A stretch of DNA of 64,000 nt, from the NCBI GenBank assembly GCA_001784175.1, contig MFPR01000028.1, positions 7,606-71,605 of the forward strand, in the 5' to 3' direction. How positions within the stretch are numbered: position 1 is the first letter of the stretch; the number at the start of each line of letters is the position of its first letter. Of the stretch, positions 42,627 through 51,776 are shown one piece after another. The position numbers were made by a program, and so were the translations under genes. Under the pieces are notes generated by a model, which saw only the letters and a program-made list of their open reading frames with translations, was not told the DNA's origin and ran no database searches. The stretch is from Candidatus Lindowbacteria bacterium RIFCSPLOWO2_12_FULL_62_27. GTDB lineage: Bacteria > Lindowbacteria > 2-12-FULL-62-27.

Positions 42627-43196
42627 CTGACGCTGGCTGTCCGGCCGGCGGGCGGGCGCGACTGGATGGCGGCGTCATACGGGGCGCCGATGACCACCGG
42701 GCGCACATGGGACCTCCTGGTGTCGACGGACATGGGATCGGTGACCGTCGCATGGGACAACGCGCAGAATCTCCCCACCCGGTATGAGGCGTATCTGGTC
42801 GGCTTGCCGGGCGGGGCCGTCAATTTGAGGAAGGAGGCGTCCGCTCTTGTTTCCGCCGGGCCGCCCTTGACGCTGGTCGTCGGCGTGTCCGAATTTGTTG
42901 CGCCATTTCTGGCGGCGCCATTGTCGAAGGAGATGTCTTTCGCATTTCCGAATCCGGCCGAGGACAACGTAACATTCAAATACAACTTGCAGGCGGCGGG
43001 CGATGTATCGATCAAGATTTTCGACGTGGGCGGGCGGCTGGTGCGGGAGCTGAAGGCGTCAGGAGCGGCCGGGTCCAACACGCTGACGTGGGACACGACG
43101 AACAGGCACGGGCAGAAGGTCGGGTCGGGCGTGTATATCTACAGATTGGAGGCCGGCGGGAACCGGCTCATCGACAAGCTGGCGGTGGTGCGATAA
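42627..43196 (+). pseudogene. Surface-protein fragment with FlgD/T9SS-like C-terminal sorting domain
   Basis: The frame is open from just after a stop (42624-42626), so the N-terminal bulk of a larger protein is missing. The first ~80 residues are a beta-rich remnant (TWDLLVSTDMGSVTVAWDNA). The end is a complete FlgD-like Ig / type IX sorting-like domain: FPNPAEDNVTFKYNL, VSIKIFDVGGRLVREL, NTLTWDTTNRHGQKVGSGVY and IYRLEAGG. Such tails occur at the end of secreted proteins. No signal peptide or good start is present, so it is likely broken by the nearby insertion remnant. It could still be translated from ATG 42666. Confidence 0.65.
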
Positions 43197-43251
43197 GCGG
43201 AGGAGAATGCTCGGTCAGTTTTCCGACGGATCCATTTTGTGGTAAACAATT

Positions 43252-43269
43252 CAGGGTTGAAATGCGGCG
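43252..43269. repeat. Short exact repeat, copy 2
   Basis: CAGGGTTGAAATGCGGCG, identical to 38907-38924. Confidence 0.6.
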
Positions 43270-43294
43270 TGGGATAGGACAGAATGACCTTCGT

Positions 43295-43313
43295 CCCCCC
43301 TTGAAAAGGGGGG
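43295..43313. repeat. Perfect GC-rich hairpin
   Basis: CCCCCCTT (43295-43302), loop GAA, AAGGGGGG (43306-43313): an 8-bp perfect stem 99 bases after the surface-protein fragment, followed by AATGAGGGGGGT. No T-run follows, so a classical terminator is not supported; it looks like a dispersed REP-type element. Confidence 0.6.
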
Positions 43314-43397
43314 AATGAGGGGGGTCGATCCCTTTTCATCGACCGGTGACAAGCGGCGGCCTCCGGGTCGCCGGACAAATCATGAGGTGACGGGATC

Positions 43398-43868
43398 ATG
43401 AAAGGCCACGCGGATTCGATCAAATTACTGAACGAAATCCTTCGGTTTGAACTGACGGCCATCAATATTTATTTTGTCCAGGCCAAAATGGCGAAGAATT
43501 GGGGATACGCGAAACTGAACGCCATGTTTCAGAAGGAATCCATTGAAGAAATGAAACACGCGGAACTCGTGATTGATCGCATCCTCTACCTGGAAGGCAT
43601 TCCCAACATGGCGGCCTACAACAAAATGAGGCTCGGGTCCGACGTCCAGAAGCAGCTTCAGATCAACTGGGAGATGGAAAAGGGCATCATCGACTGCCTG
43701 AACAACGGAATCAAAAAAATGGTCGCCATCGGCGACAACGGCACCCGCGAGATGGCGGCGAAAATCCTGGTCGAAGAAGAAGAACACGCCGACTGGATCG
43801 AATCCCAGCTCCACGCCATCTCCGAAGTCGGCCTCGCGAGATACCTGACCGAACACCTGCACGCGTAG
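43398..43868 (+). CDS. bfr: Bacterioferritin
   Basis: 156 residues, the normal length. All ferroxidase residues sit at the classical positions: Glu18, Glu51, His54, Glu94, Glu127 and His130, and Met52 (EEMKHAE) is the haem ligand of true bacterioferritins. The protein forms a 24-subunit iron-storage shell with haem between subunits. No Bfd ferredoxin is seen nearby. ATG start with GAGGTGACGGG upstream. Stands alone, convergent with uvrB (3-base gap). Confidence 0.95.
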   Translation: MKGHADSIKLLNEILRFELTAINIYFVQAKMAKNWGYAKLNAMFQKESIEEMKHAELVIDRILYLEGIPNMAAYNKMRLGSDVQKQLQINWEMEKGIIDCLNNGIKKMVAIGDNGTREMAAKILVEEEEHADWIESQLHAISEVGLARYLTEHLHA

Positions 43869-43871
43869 GGT

Positions 43872-45866
43872 CTATTTCCGTTTCTGCTCCAGATCCGCGA
43901 TCACGTCCCGCAGGGCCGCCGCCTTCTCGAATTCCAGCGCGTCCGCCGCCGCGAACATTTCGCGCTCCAGTCGCCGCACCAGCTCGCGCTTGTCACGCAC
44001 CTGCTCCGCAATTTCGATGACCTGGTCCTGCTCGACCAGTTCCTCCTTGACGGCACTCTGGATCGAGCGCGGCTCGATGCCGTGCGCGCGGTTGTATTCG
44101 ACCTGCTTCGCCCGCCGCCGGCCGGTTTCAAGAATCGCGTCCTCCATGGACTGCGTGGTGCGCTCCGCGTAAAGAATGACACGGCCCCGAATGTGCCTCG
44201 CCGCGCGGCCGATGGTCTGAATCAGGGAAACCTTGGAACGCAGGAAGCCCTCTTGATGCGCGTCGAGAATCGCGACCAGCGCGACTTCGGGCAGGTCCAG
44301 ACCTTCCCGCAGGAGGTTAATGCCGACCAGCACGTCAAAACGGCCCAGCCGAAGGTCCCGCAGGATCTTGATGCGATCCAGCGTCTCGATGTCGGAATGC
44401 AGGTACTTTACGCGCAGCTTTTCCTGGCATAGAAATTCCGTCAGATCCTCCGACATCTTTTTCGTGAGCGTCGTCACCAGCACCCGCTCGCCCGCCGACA
44501 CGGCCGCCCGGATTTCACGGATCAGGTCGTCGACCTGGCCTTCCACCGGCCGCACCACAATTTCGGGGTCGACCAGGCCGGTCGGCCGGACGATTTGCTC
44601 GACCACCTGGCCGGAGACCGACAGCTCGTACTCGCCCGGCGTCGCGGACGAGAAGATCACCTGGCCGACGGAACCCATGAATTCTTCGAAGGACAGCGGC
44701 CGGTTGTCGTACGCGCACGGCAGCCGGAACCCGAAATCGACGAGGTTCTTCTTTCTCGCGCGGTCGCCGTTCAGCATCGCGTGGAGCTGCGGGATCGTGA
44801 CGTGGCTCTCGTCGATGATCGTCAAAAAGTCCGGCTTGCCGCGAGGCGCCGGCTTCGCCTCCGCCGCCGCGTTGCCTCGATGCGCGAAGTAGTCCAGCAG
44901 CGTGAACGGCGGCTCGCCGGGCGCCCGGCCGGAAAGATGCCGCGAATAATTCTCGATCCCCTTGCAGTACCCGATCTCGGTCAGCATCTCGAGGTCGTAC
45001 AGCGTGCGCGATTTCAGCCGCTCCGCGTAATGCTCCTGGCCTGCGGCCTTCAGTTCCGGCAGACGGTGCCGCAGTTCCTCCTCGATCGCCGCGATCGCCG
45101 ATTTTCTTTTCTCGTCCGTCGTCACATAGTGCTTGGCCGGATAGATCACCGCGAAATCCATCGTCTTCCGCGCCCGGCCCGTGATCGGCTCCGTTTCGAC
45201 GATCCGGTCCAGCGTGTCGCCGAAAAATTCCAGCCGGTACGCCGCGCTCGCATGCGCCAGATACACTTCGATCGTGTCGCCCCGGACGCGAAACGTGCCC
45301 CGCTTGAATTCGATCTGGCCGTTCTGGTACTGCATCCGGACCAGCCTCTGCAGCAGTGTTTTCTGAGGGTAGCTGTGGCCGGCTTGGAGCACCTGGACCA
45401 TTTCGAGGAAATCCGAAGGTGCGCCGAGGCCGTAGATGCATGAGACCGACGCCACGACAATCGTGTCCCGCCGCGTCAGCACCGCCGCTGTCGCCGCCAG
45501 CCGCAACCGGTCGATGCGGTCGTTGATCTCCGAATCCTTTTCAATGTAGGTATCGGTTTGGGGAATGTAGCTCTCCGGCTGGTAGTAATCGTAGAAACTG
45601 ACAAAATAGTGGACTTCGTTTTTTGGAAAAAAATGGGTGAATTCCGAAAAAAGCTGCGCGGTCAGCGTCTTGTTGTGCGAGATCACCAGGACCGGACGGT
45701 TCAGGTGCGCGAGCGCGTTGGCCAGCGTAAAGGTTTTGCCCGAGCCGGTCACGCCCATCAGCGTCTGAAACCTCATCCCCGCCGCGACACCGTTCACCAG
45801 GCGCTCGATGGCGGCCGGCTGGTCCCCAGCCGGTTGGTATTCCGACTCAATCTCAAATGGATTCAT
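43872..45866 (-). CDS. uvrB: Excinuclease ABC subunit B
   Basis: 664 residues. Walker A GVTGSGKTF, beta-hairpin region FVSFYDYYQPESYIPQTDTYIEKD, DEAD-like IIDESHVTIPQL, helicase motif VI QTIGRAARHIRGRVILYA and the UVR domain LEREMFAAADALEFEKAAALRD at the C-terminus, which contacts UvrC. It loads UvrC at damage in nucleotide-excision repair. Start overlaps the end of the Y-family polymerase gene by 4 bases (ATGA). Confidence 0.98.
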   Translation of the reverse strand: MNPFEIESEYQPAGDQPAAIERLVNGVAAGMRFQTLMGVTGSGKTFTLANALAHLNRPVLVISHNKTLTAQLFSEFTHFFPKNEVHYFVSFYDYYQPESYIPQTDTYIEKDSEINDRIDRLRLAATAAVLTRRDTIVVASVSCIYGLGAPSDFLEMVQVLQAGHSYPQKTLLQRLVRMQYQNGQIEFKRGTFRVRGDTIEVYLAHASAAYRLEFFGDTLDRIVETEPITGRARKTMDFAVIYPAKHYVTTDEKRKSAIAAIEEELRHRLPELKAAGQEHYAERLKSRTLYDLEMLTEIGYCKGIENYSRHLSGRAPGEPPFTLLDYFAHRGNAAAEAKPAPRGKPDFLTIIDESHVTIPQLHAMLNGDRARKKNLVDFGFRLPCAYDNRPLSFEEFMGSVGQVIFSSATPGEYELSVSGQVVEQIVRPTGLVDPEIVVRPVEGQVDDLIREIRAAVSAGERVLVTTLTKKMSEDLTEFLCQEKLRVKYLHSDIETLDRIKILRDLRLGRFDVLVGINLLREGLDLPEVALVAILDAHQEGFLRSKVSLIQTIGRAARHIRGRVILYAERTTQSMEDAILETGRRRAKQVEYNRAHGIEPRSIQSAVKEELVEQDQVIEIAEQVRDKRELVRRLEREMFAAADALEFEKAAALRDVIADLEQKRK

Positions 45867-46930
45867 TCCTCCATCACTTCCAGGTCCGTTCTCGGCGCGC
45901 CGTGCATCTGGTACCGGTCCCGGTCGTAGACGATGTCGTCCACGGATAGGGTGACTTGAAACGCCTCATCCGGCGGCAGGAGGGCATGGATCTTTTTGAA
46001 CATCGACGTCGCGCCCACCAGGATCGAGGACGCGCGAACGGTCGGCAATAGAAACCGGTACCGCTGGGACCACGTGCGGCCGCCGGCGCTGATTTCGAGC
46101 CGCAGCGCGAAACCGCTGTGCCCGCCCTTGACGAGTTTCCCGGACAGCGCTTCAGCCATCTCTGTGAGAAATTTTACCGGCATGCCGCCGCTCCCGGTCG
46201 GCCGGAGCGTGGCCGCCAGGGAAAGACGGGAGGGCTTGGCGAACGGCGACACCTCATGATCGTCCTCGCCCAGGCCCAACTGCAGAAGCCGGCGGCCGAC
46301 TCTGGGGAATTTCTGCTCCAGCGCCTCCGGATCGAGCCTGCCGACGTCCCCGATCGTTTCGGCGCCCATGAGCCGCAGCGCCGCAATCCATTTCTTGGGA
46401 ATGCCCCAGAAATGGTCGATCGGCACGTCCCGGAGCTGCGCATCGGCCTGGCCGCCTTCGAACGACCGGCCGGTCTCGTTTCCGAGCTTCGCCAGAAACT
46501 TGTTTGTGGAGACGCTGAAGGCGGGCCGGAAGGGATACCGGTCGCAGAGGCGTGAAAGAAGAAGGGGCTGGAATGGATCCGCCTCGTCGTCCTCGTCAGA
46601 CAAGTCGCAAAACCATTCATAGAAATCAAGCTGTTCCGTGAACGGGTATTGCTCCCGAATCCGCATGTTCAGTTGCTCGGATATCTGCGCGTACAACTGG
46701 AAATCGGCCGGAATGAAAATGCAGCCGGGCCGGATCGCCCGCGCCTTCTCCAGAGGCAGGCGATGCCGGACGCCTGCTTCGAGCGCGCTGGAAGAACACG
46801 TCACCACAAACCCCGGCGACTCCGGGAAATGGATCGCAACGTCTGATTCCTCGGCCACATTCCTCCGGTCGCGTTCGATCGTCAAATAAAACTCCGGGAT
46901 CTGGATGTGCAGAATTCTCATGGAATCCAT
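45863..46930 (-). CDS. Y-family DNA polymerase-like protein with degenerate catalytic residues (ImuB-like)
   Basis: About 355 residues from ATG 46930, one base after the tsaB stop (ATG 46921 is an alternative). The overall path follows DinB/ImuB: an N-terminal strand RILHIQIPEFYLTIERD, a finger region with SALEAGVRHRLPLEKARAIRP, VSTNKFLAKLGNETG, a helix-hairpin-helix (IPKKWIAALRLMGAETIGDVGRLD) and the little-finger domain. The first catalytic motif HVDMDAF has become HIQIPEF and the second (SIDEAFLD) has become FYEWFCD, so both metal-binding Asp positions are lost. It is therefore likely a non-polymerising accessory factor. The gene is fused into the operon before uvrB. Confidence 0.75.
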   Translation of the reverse strand: MDSMRILHIQIPEFYLTIERDRRNVAEESDVAIHFPESPGFVVTCSSSALEAGVRHRLPLEKARAIRPGCIFIPADFQLYAQISEQLNMRIREQYPFTEQLDFYEWFCDLSDEDDEADPFQPLLLSRLCDRYPFRPAFSVSTNKFLAKLGNETGRSFEGGQADAQLRDVPIDHFWGIPKKWIAALRLMGAETIGDVGRLDPEALEQKFPRVGRRLLQLGLGEDDHEVSPFAKPSRLSLAATLRPTGSGGMPVKFLTEMAEALSGKLVKGGHSGFALRLEISAGGRTWSQRYRFLLPTVRASSILVGATSMFKKIHALLPPDEAFQVTLSVDDIVYDRDRYQMHGAPRTDLEVMEE

Positions 46931-46931
46931 T

Positions 46932-47621
46932 TTATCGGGCGCGTCGCCGCCGGGCAACCGACAGTGCGGCCTTCAGCGCGCCGCCCGCGGGGCCGAGGGT
47001 GGCGCCGCGAAGATAAAGCGGCAGAATTCCGGCCGCGGATTCGGTCCGGCCCTTGAGTGCTTTGAGCCAGGCCGCACGCGGCAGGCCCTGATGGAAAATT
47101 TCCGGCCGCACGGTCACACGGACAACCGCCGCAGGGATGTTGAGACTCGCGGCTTTTTGCGGCAGAAGAAGGCTTGGCTTGCGCAGACAAACCGGAGTGT
47201 CGGACTCTGAAATCCGGTACATGGCCGCATACTCCAGATTCTGCGCGGCCGGCAGCCGCACCCAGTACCGGGCCGTCCCGGGTCGGCCATCGAGCAGATG
47301 CTGGCCCATCGCCGCCGCCTCCAGGCGGTTCACGCCGACCATCGGCAAATTCAGGCTCTGGCCCATGGCTTTCAGAACTGACATCCCAATCCGCAGGGAC
47401 GTGAACCCGCCCGGACCTACGCCGCAGGCCAGAAAATCGAGAGCCTCCCAGGATGCTCCGGCGGACTTCTGGACATCGTCGATCGACCGGGTCACCCATT
47501 CGAGCGATGGCCGGCCGCAATCGGCGCGAACCTCGGCCAACGTCGTGGCGCCGTCGTAGATCCCAACGAGGGCGATCCGGTCCGACGTGTCGACCAGCAG
47601 AAATCGGGAAGCGGCGCTCAT
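46932..47621 (-). CDS. tsaB: tRNA threonylcarbamoyladenosine biosynthesis protein TsaB
   Basis: 229 residues. N-terminal LLVDTSDRIALVGIYDG, and FLACGVGPGGFTSLRIGMSVLKAMGQSLNLPMVGVNRLEA in its short pieces (GVGPGGFTSLRIG) is the TsaB signature. TsaB scaffolds TsaD in making t6A37 of ANN-decoding tRNAs; TsaE is next door, TsaD is not in the window. ATGA overlap with tsaE. Confidence 0.95.
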   Translation of the reverse strand: MSAASRFLLVDTSDRIALVGIYDGATTLAEVRADCGRPSLEWVTRSIDDVQKSAGASWEALDFLACGVGPGGFTSLRIGMSVLKAMGQSLNLPMVGVNRLEAAAMGQHLLDGRPGTARYWVRLPAAQNLEYAAMYRISESDTPVCLRKPSLLLPQKAASLNIPAAVVRVTVRPEIFHQGLPRAAWLKALKGRTESAAGILPLYLRGATLGPAGGALKAALSVARRRRAR

Positions 47622-48007
47622 GCCGAGAGGCGCGGTCCGCGGTTTTTCATCGTGACGGTTCGGCGGCGGGAATCAGCGCTGTATTTGAATCGGACCTCCA
47701 CTCTCCGGCGGGGAAGAAGGCGCGGAAACTTGTCCGCCCACTCGACAAAGATCGCCAGGCCGGGATCGGAGACGATTTCCTCCCAACCAAGCGACAGGAC
47801 TTCTGCTTCGGAATTCAACCGATACCAGTCCAGGTGATGCACCGCGCCGCCGGGCAGATCATATCGCGCATGCAGAATGAACGTCGGACTCACGACCTGA
47901 CGCGCAACTTCCGGAGCGCGCCTCTGAACCCACTCCCGGACAAACGTCGTCTTTCCGGCGCCCAAGGGTCCGATAAGCGCAAAGCAGGACGGCCCGGCTT
48001 GCCTCAT
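47618..48007 (-). CDS. tsaE: tRNA threonylcarbamoyladenosine biosynthesis ATPase TsaE
   Basis: 129 residues. Walker A LIGPLGAGKTTFVREWV, SPTFILHARYDL and HHLDWYRL, and EWADKFPRLLP are diagnostic. TsaE is the P-loop ATPase that resets the TsaB-TsaD-TsaE complex. Operon position between tsaB and thiL. Confidence 0.95.
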   Translation of the reverse strand: MRQAGPSCFALIGPLGAGKTTFVREWVQRRAPEVARQVVSPTFILHARYDLPGGAVHHLDWYRLNSEAEVLSLGWEEIVSDPGLAIFVEWADKFPRLLPRRRVEVRFKYSADSRRRTVTMKNRGPRLSA

Positions 48008-48008
48008 C

Positions 48009-48980
48009 CTAAAAGCGGTGTAAAAATCCTTTTACGACCATCCGCCGGGGCGGCCGCCTCTCCATATTATATATAGGCCCTCCCACCGGGCTTGGATTGA
48101 GGATGCGTCCGATACATGCGTATCGTCGCCGGATGTGCCGCGGAACGGGCGGCCGGACGGTAAAGAGAAGTACATAATCCTCGCCGCCGATCGCCGCTTC
48201 CTGCACGGGGTCTTTTCCAAGCCGCCGGAACGCAGCCCTTGCCTCGGAGGTCACCGGCAGATGCGAGGGCACGAGGCCCGCGCCGACTCGACTCGCCCGG
48301 CACAGGCGCGAGAGATCCATCAGCAATCCGTCCGAGACGTCCATCATCGCGGTGACACGCGGTTCTTTGGAGAGATCGCGCCCGGCGCGTCGCGCGGCCG
48401 CCGGGCGCAGATGCGCGGCTCGCAGCGCGCGGGGAACCCTGAGACCGCGGCGAAACATCAAGAGCGCCGCCCTCGACGACCCGACCGGCCCGGACACAAA
48501 AATCATATCACCCCGGCGCGCGCCGCTTCGCCTCAGAAATCTTTTTCCGGCCTGCCCGATCGCGCAGACATCCAGCATCAGTTTCGGCGCGCGCGTGAGA
48601 TCCCCGCCGACAATCGTCGCCCGGTGTTCCGCGGCCGCCGCCTGCAGCCCCCCGAGCAGCGACCGGATCTTCGTCGGCTTCGCGCCCGCGGGAATCCCGG
48701 CGGTCACCAGAAACGCAACCGGGGTCGCGCCGCACGCGTAAAGATCGGATACCGCCGCCGACAGAGCCTTGTAGCCGACGTCCGACCAGCCAAAATACCG
48801 AAGATCAAAATCGACGCCTTCCACCACCGCGTCCACCGTCAGCGCCACATCCGTCCCGCCCATCCGCACCAGCGCCGCGTCGTCTCCCGCGCCGACTCGC
48901 ACGCCCCGCCGGCGGTCCGCGACGCCGGGCCGGAACCGCCGCGCGATCTCCTCAAGAAGCGATTGCTCCCGCATGCCCAT
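48009..48980 (-). CDS. thiL: Thiamine-monophosphate kinase ThiL
   Basis: 323 residues. VGAGDDAALVRMGGTDVALTVDAVVEGVDF (in its short parts GAGDDAA and TVDAVVEGVDF), VGYKALSAAVSDLYACGA, IVGGDLTRAP and MMDVSDGLLMDLSRLCRAS are the ThiL ATP and metal sites. It makes thiamine diphosphate, the cofactor of both transketolases in this window. Start shares one base with the alr stop. Confidence 0.95.
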   Translation of the reverse strand: MGMREQSLLEEIARRFRPGVADRRRGVRVGAGDDAALVRMGGTDVALTVDAVVEGVDFDLRYFGWSDVGYKALSAAVSDLYACGATPVAFLVTAGIPAGAKPTKIRSLLGGLQAAAAEHRATIVGGDLTRAPKLMLDVCAIGQAGKRFLRRSGARRGDMIFVSGPVGSSRAALLMFRRGLRVPRALRAAHLRPAAARRAGRDLSKEPRVTAMMDVSDGLLMDLSRLCRASRVGAGLVPSHLPVTSEARAAFRRLGKDPVQEAAIGGEDYVLLFTVRPPVPRHIRRRYACIGRILNPSPVGGPIYNMERRPPRRMVVKGFLHRF

Positions 48981-50128
48981 CAGCCCGTGATGTATTTTCT
49001 CGGCAGGCGCTTGCCGAATCCCGTCATGACTTCATAGGGAATCGTGCCGATTTTTTTTGCCGTTTCCCAGAACGTGATCGTCCCGTGCGCCGGATCGTTG
49101 CCCTGGATCAGAATCGGATCGCCCGTTTCGATGTCGTCCGCCACGCGCGAAAGATCGAGAAAACACTGGTCCATGCAGATCCGGCCGATCACCGGCAGCG
49201 CGCGGCCTCCATAACAGGCCACGGCGGCGTTCCGGCGGCGCTGCCCGGTGTGGCTCAGCCGCCAGTCCAATCCGTCGGCGTAGCCTACCTGCACGACGCC
49301 CACCGGCGTGAGTCGCTCGACTCGCCCGGCCAGACCGTAGCCGACGCCCTCGTCAGGCTCGACCCATTTGACGGAGATCAGCCGCGCCTTGACGGCCATC
49401 GCCTCCTCCAGATTCAGCTTCGCGCTTTGCTCCGGCCTCGGCGTCACACCGTACAGGCCCAGTCCGACGCGCACGAGGTCGTAATGAAAATCGCACGATG
49501 TCAGGACCCCGCCTGTGTTGGCGAGGTGCCTGTATCGCGGAGTGAGACGCAGGCGCCGCATCTGTTTCAGGCACCATTCAAACCGCCGGCGCTGCAGGCG
49601 CATGAAGGGAAGATTTTCCAGAGAAGTGGCCAGATGCGAATAAATGCCTTCGACCCGCACGCCGCGGAACAGGCCCAGGCGCAGCGCAAAGTCTCCCGCC
49701 TGGTTCCACTCGACGCCCAGACGATTCATCCCCGTATCAATTTTCAGATGAACCCGGACCGGCCGGCCGAGACGTTTGGACAGCCGGTCGAGATCGTCCG
49801 CAAAATCGATCGTGAAGAGCGTGAAGATCACGCCGCGCTTCGCGAGGTCCCGCACGTCCCGACGGTCCACCGGACCCATCAGCATCACCCGTCCCGAGGA
49901 CACCACGTCCCGCAGCCGGTGCGCCTCCTCGGCCGTCGATACGCAAAACCACCGCACGCCGGCGCGGTGGAGCGCGGCGGACACCGGTTCTATGCCGTGA
50001 CCGTACGCGTCGGCCTTCACCACCGCCGCAAGCTCCGCCCGCCGAAGCATGCGCTGGAAGCGCTGCGCGTTCCGGACGATCCGGTCAAGATGAATCTCCA
50101 CCCATGCCGGGCGCCGGACGGGTATCAT
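48980..50128 (-). CDS. alr: Alanine racemase
   Basis: 382 residues from ATG 50128; an upstream extension to 50230 covers the intergenic region with the divergent ABC-F gene and is rejected. PLP lysine in AVVKADAYGHG, catalytic Tyr in QVGYADGLDWRL, and RICMDQCFLDLS near the C-terminus. It makes D-alanine for peptidoglycan. First gene of the (-) operon alr-thiL-tsaE-tsaB-Y-pol-uvrB. Confidence 0.96.
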   Translation of the reverse strand: MIPVRRPAWVEIHLDRIVRNAQRFQRMLRRAELAAVVKADAYGHGIEPVSAALHRAGVRWFCVSTAEEAHRLRDVVSSGRVMLMGPVDRRDVRDLAKRGVIFTLFTIDFADDLDRLSKRLGRPVRVHLKIDTGMNRLGVEWNQAGDFALRLGLFRGVRVEGIYSHLATSLENLPFMRLQRRRFEWCLKQMRRLRLTPRYRHLANTGGVLTSCDFHYDLVRVGLGLYGVTPRPEQSAKLNLEEAMAVKARLISVKWVEPDEGVGYGLAGRVERLTPVGVVQVGYADGLDWRLSHTGQRRRNAAVACYGGRALPVIGRICMDQCFLDLSRVADDIETGDPILIQGNDPAHGTITFWETAKKIGTIPYEVMTGFGKRLPRKYITG

Positions 50129-50228
50129 GGCGCTTGGTAGTTTCTCACGCCGTCCCAGCGCCCTTTCTTGTCCATATGCGGAGTTTATCATACAAGGATT
50201 ATCATATGATGATGGTACGTTCGATTTC

Positions 50229-51776
50229 ATGAGCGCATTGCTTGAACTGAAGGATATCCGAAAATCCTACGGAGACCGCGTCATTTTGGACGGGGTCAGC
50301 GTCTCGCTGTCCGACGATCAGAAAGTCGGCGTGATTGGCCGGAACGGCGCGGGTAAGTCGACGCTTTGCCGGATCATCACCGGCCACGAGGAGGCGGACG
50401 GAGGCACGGTCGGTAAAAGCGCGGGATTTCGATTGGCCTATCTCGAACAGCACGACCCCTACCGGCTGGACGAAACCGTCATCGGTTTTCTTCAAAGATA
50501 TACCGGCAAGGCAGACTGGCAGTGCGGCAGGGTGGCCGGGTCGTTTCAGCTGAAGAATGAATTGCTGAAAACAGAAATCGGGAGTTTGCCCGGGGGATAC
50601 CGCACTCGCGTCAAGCTGGCATCCATGTTGTTGACCGACCCCAATTTTCTGATCATGGACGAGCCCACCAATTACCTCGATCTCAAAACACTCATTTTGT
50701 TCGAGGAATTTCTTCAGGATTTCCGCGGGGGATTCATGGTCGTGTCACACGACCGGGAATTCCTGATGAGGACGTGCACGCATACGCTGGACATCGAAAG
50801 AGGCGATTGCGTTCTGTATCCCGGAACGGTCGAGGAATACCTGATCTTCAAGCGGGAGCAAAAAGAACAGGTGATCAGCTACAACAAAAATGTCGAGGCC
50901 AAACAGAGGCAGCTCAAATTATTCGTCACGCGGTTTGGAGCCAAGGCGTCCAAGGCGAGCCAGGCGAAATCGAAGATGAAACAATTGGAAAGGCTGAAGA
51001 CCATCGAGGTCGGGCATGCGCTGGGGAATGTGTCGATCCGGATACCGAACGTTGAAAAACAGAACAAGGACGCGATTTCCTGCAGAGACCTGGCCATTGG
51101 ATACCCTGAAAAACTTGTGGCAGGCAAAATCAATATGGAAATCAAACATGGAAAACACGTCGCCGTACTCGGCGATAACGGGCAGGGGAAAACGACGTTC
51201 CTTCGGACCATCGCCGGCGATCTCGAACCCAAAGGCGGAAACGTAAAGTGGGGGTACGGGCTTGAGATCGGCTACTATGCGCAACATGTGTTTACGGCGC
51301 TGGATTCAAATTCGGATGTCTACACCCACCTGGAGGAGCATGCCGCGCCCGGCGTTTCGCGGCAGGATATTTTAAATCTCGCCGGGAGTTTTCTGTTCAA
51401 GGGCGATGATGTTAAAAAGAGGATCGCGGTCTTGAGCGGCGGAGAACGCGCCCGGGTCTGCCTGGCGGGCCTGCTTCTGGCAAAGCGCCAGGTCCTGATC
51501 TTTGACGAGCCGACCAACCATCTTGATTTCGAAACCGTCGAGGCTCTGGGCCGGGCGCTCAAAGGGTTTGACGGCACGGTGTTCTTCGTCAGCCACGACC
51601 GCACATTCGTCAACCTGGTGGCCACAGAAATCATCGAAGTCCACAACGGCTCCGTCCGGCGGCACGCGGGGAATTATGAGGACTACGTGTATCATCTTGA
51701 AAAAAGAATTCACGAAGAATTGAAAAGCGGCATCCTCGCCGATGAGAACCTCTGGATTGAACTGAATTCCAAATGA
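50229..51776 (+). CDS. ABC-F family ATPase (EttA/Uup-like)
   Basis: 515 residues from ATG 50229. Two ABC modules without membrane parts: first GRNGAGKST with LPGGYRTRVKLA, second GDNGQGKTT with LSGGERARVCLAG, each with its Walker B (LIMDEPTNYLD; LIFDEPTNHLD) and H-loop (VVSHDREF; FVSHDRTF). A charged linker (EEYLIFKREQKEQVISYNKN... KASKASQAKSKMKQLERL) joins them. ABC-F proteins act on ribosomes, easing stalls or giving antibiotic tolerance. Four-base overlap with the methyltransferase downstream supports a ribosome role. Confidence 0.95.
   Translation: MSALLELKDIRKSYGDRVILDGVSVSLSDDQKVGVIGRNGAGKSTLCRIITGHEEADGGTVGKSAGFRLAYLEQHDPYRLDETVIGFLQRYTGKADWQCGRVAGSFQLKNELLKTEIGSLPGGYRTRVKLASMLLTDPNFLIMDEPTNYLDLKTLILFEEFLQDFRGGFMVVSHDREFLMRTCTHTLDIERGDCVLYPGTVEEYLIFKREQKEQVISYNKNVEAKQRQLKLFVTRFGAKASKASQAKSKMKQLERLKTIEVGHALGNVSIRIPNVEKQNKDAISCRDLAIGYPEKLVAGKINMEIKHGKHVAVLGDNGQGKTTFLRTIAGDLEPKGGNVKWGYGLEIGYYAQHVFTALDSNSDVYTHLEEHAAPGVSRQDILNLAGSFLFKGDDVKKRIAVLSGGERARVCLAGLLLAKRQVLIFDEPTNHLDFETVEALGRALKGFDGTVFFVSHDRTFVNLVATEIIEVHNGSVRRHAGNYEDYVYHLEKRIHEELKSGILADENLWIELNSK

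Noticed and set aside
43295-43313. Rho-independent terminator after the surface fragment
   Set aside because: Perfect hairpin but no T-run follows; treated as a repeat element.
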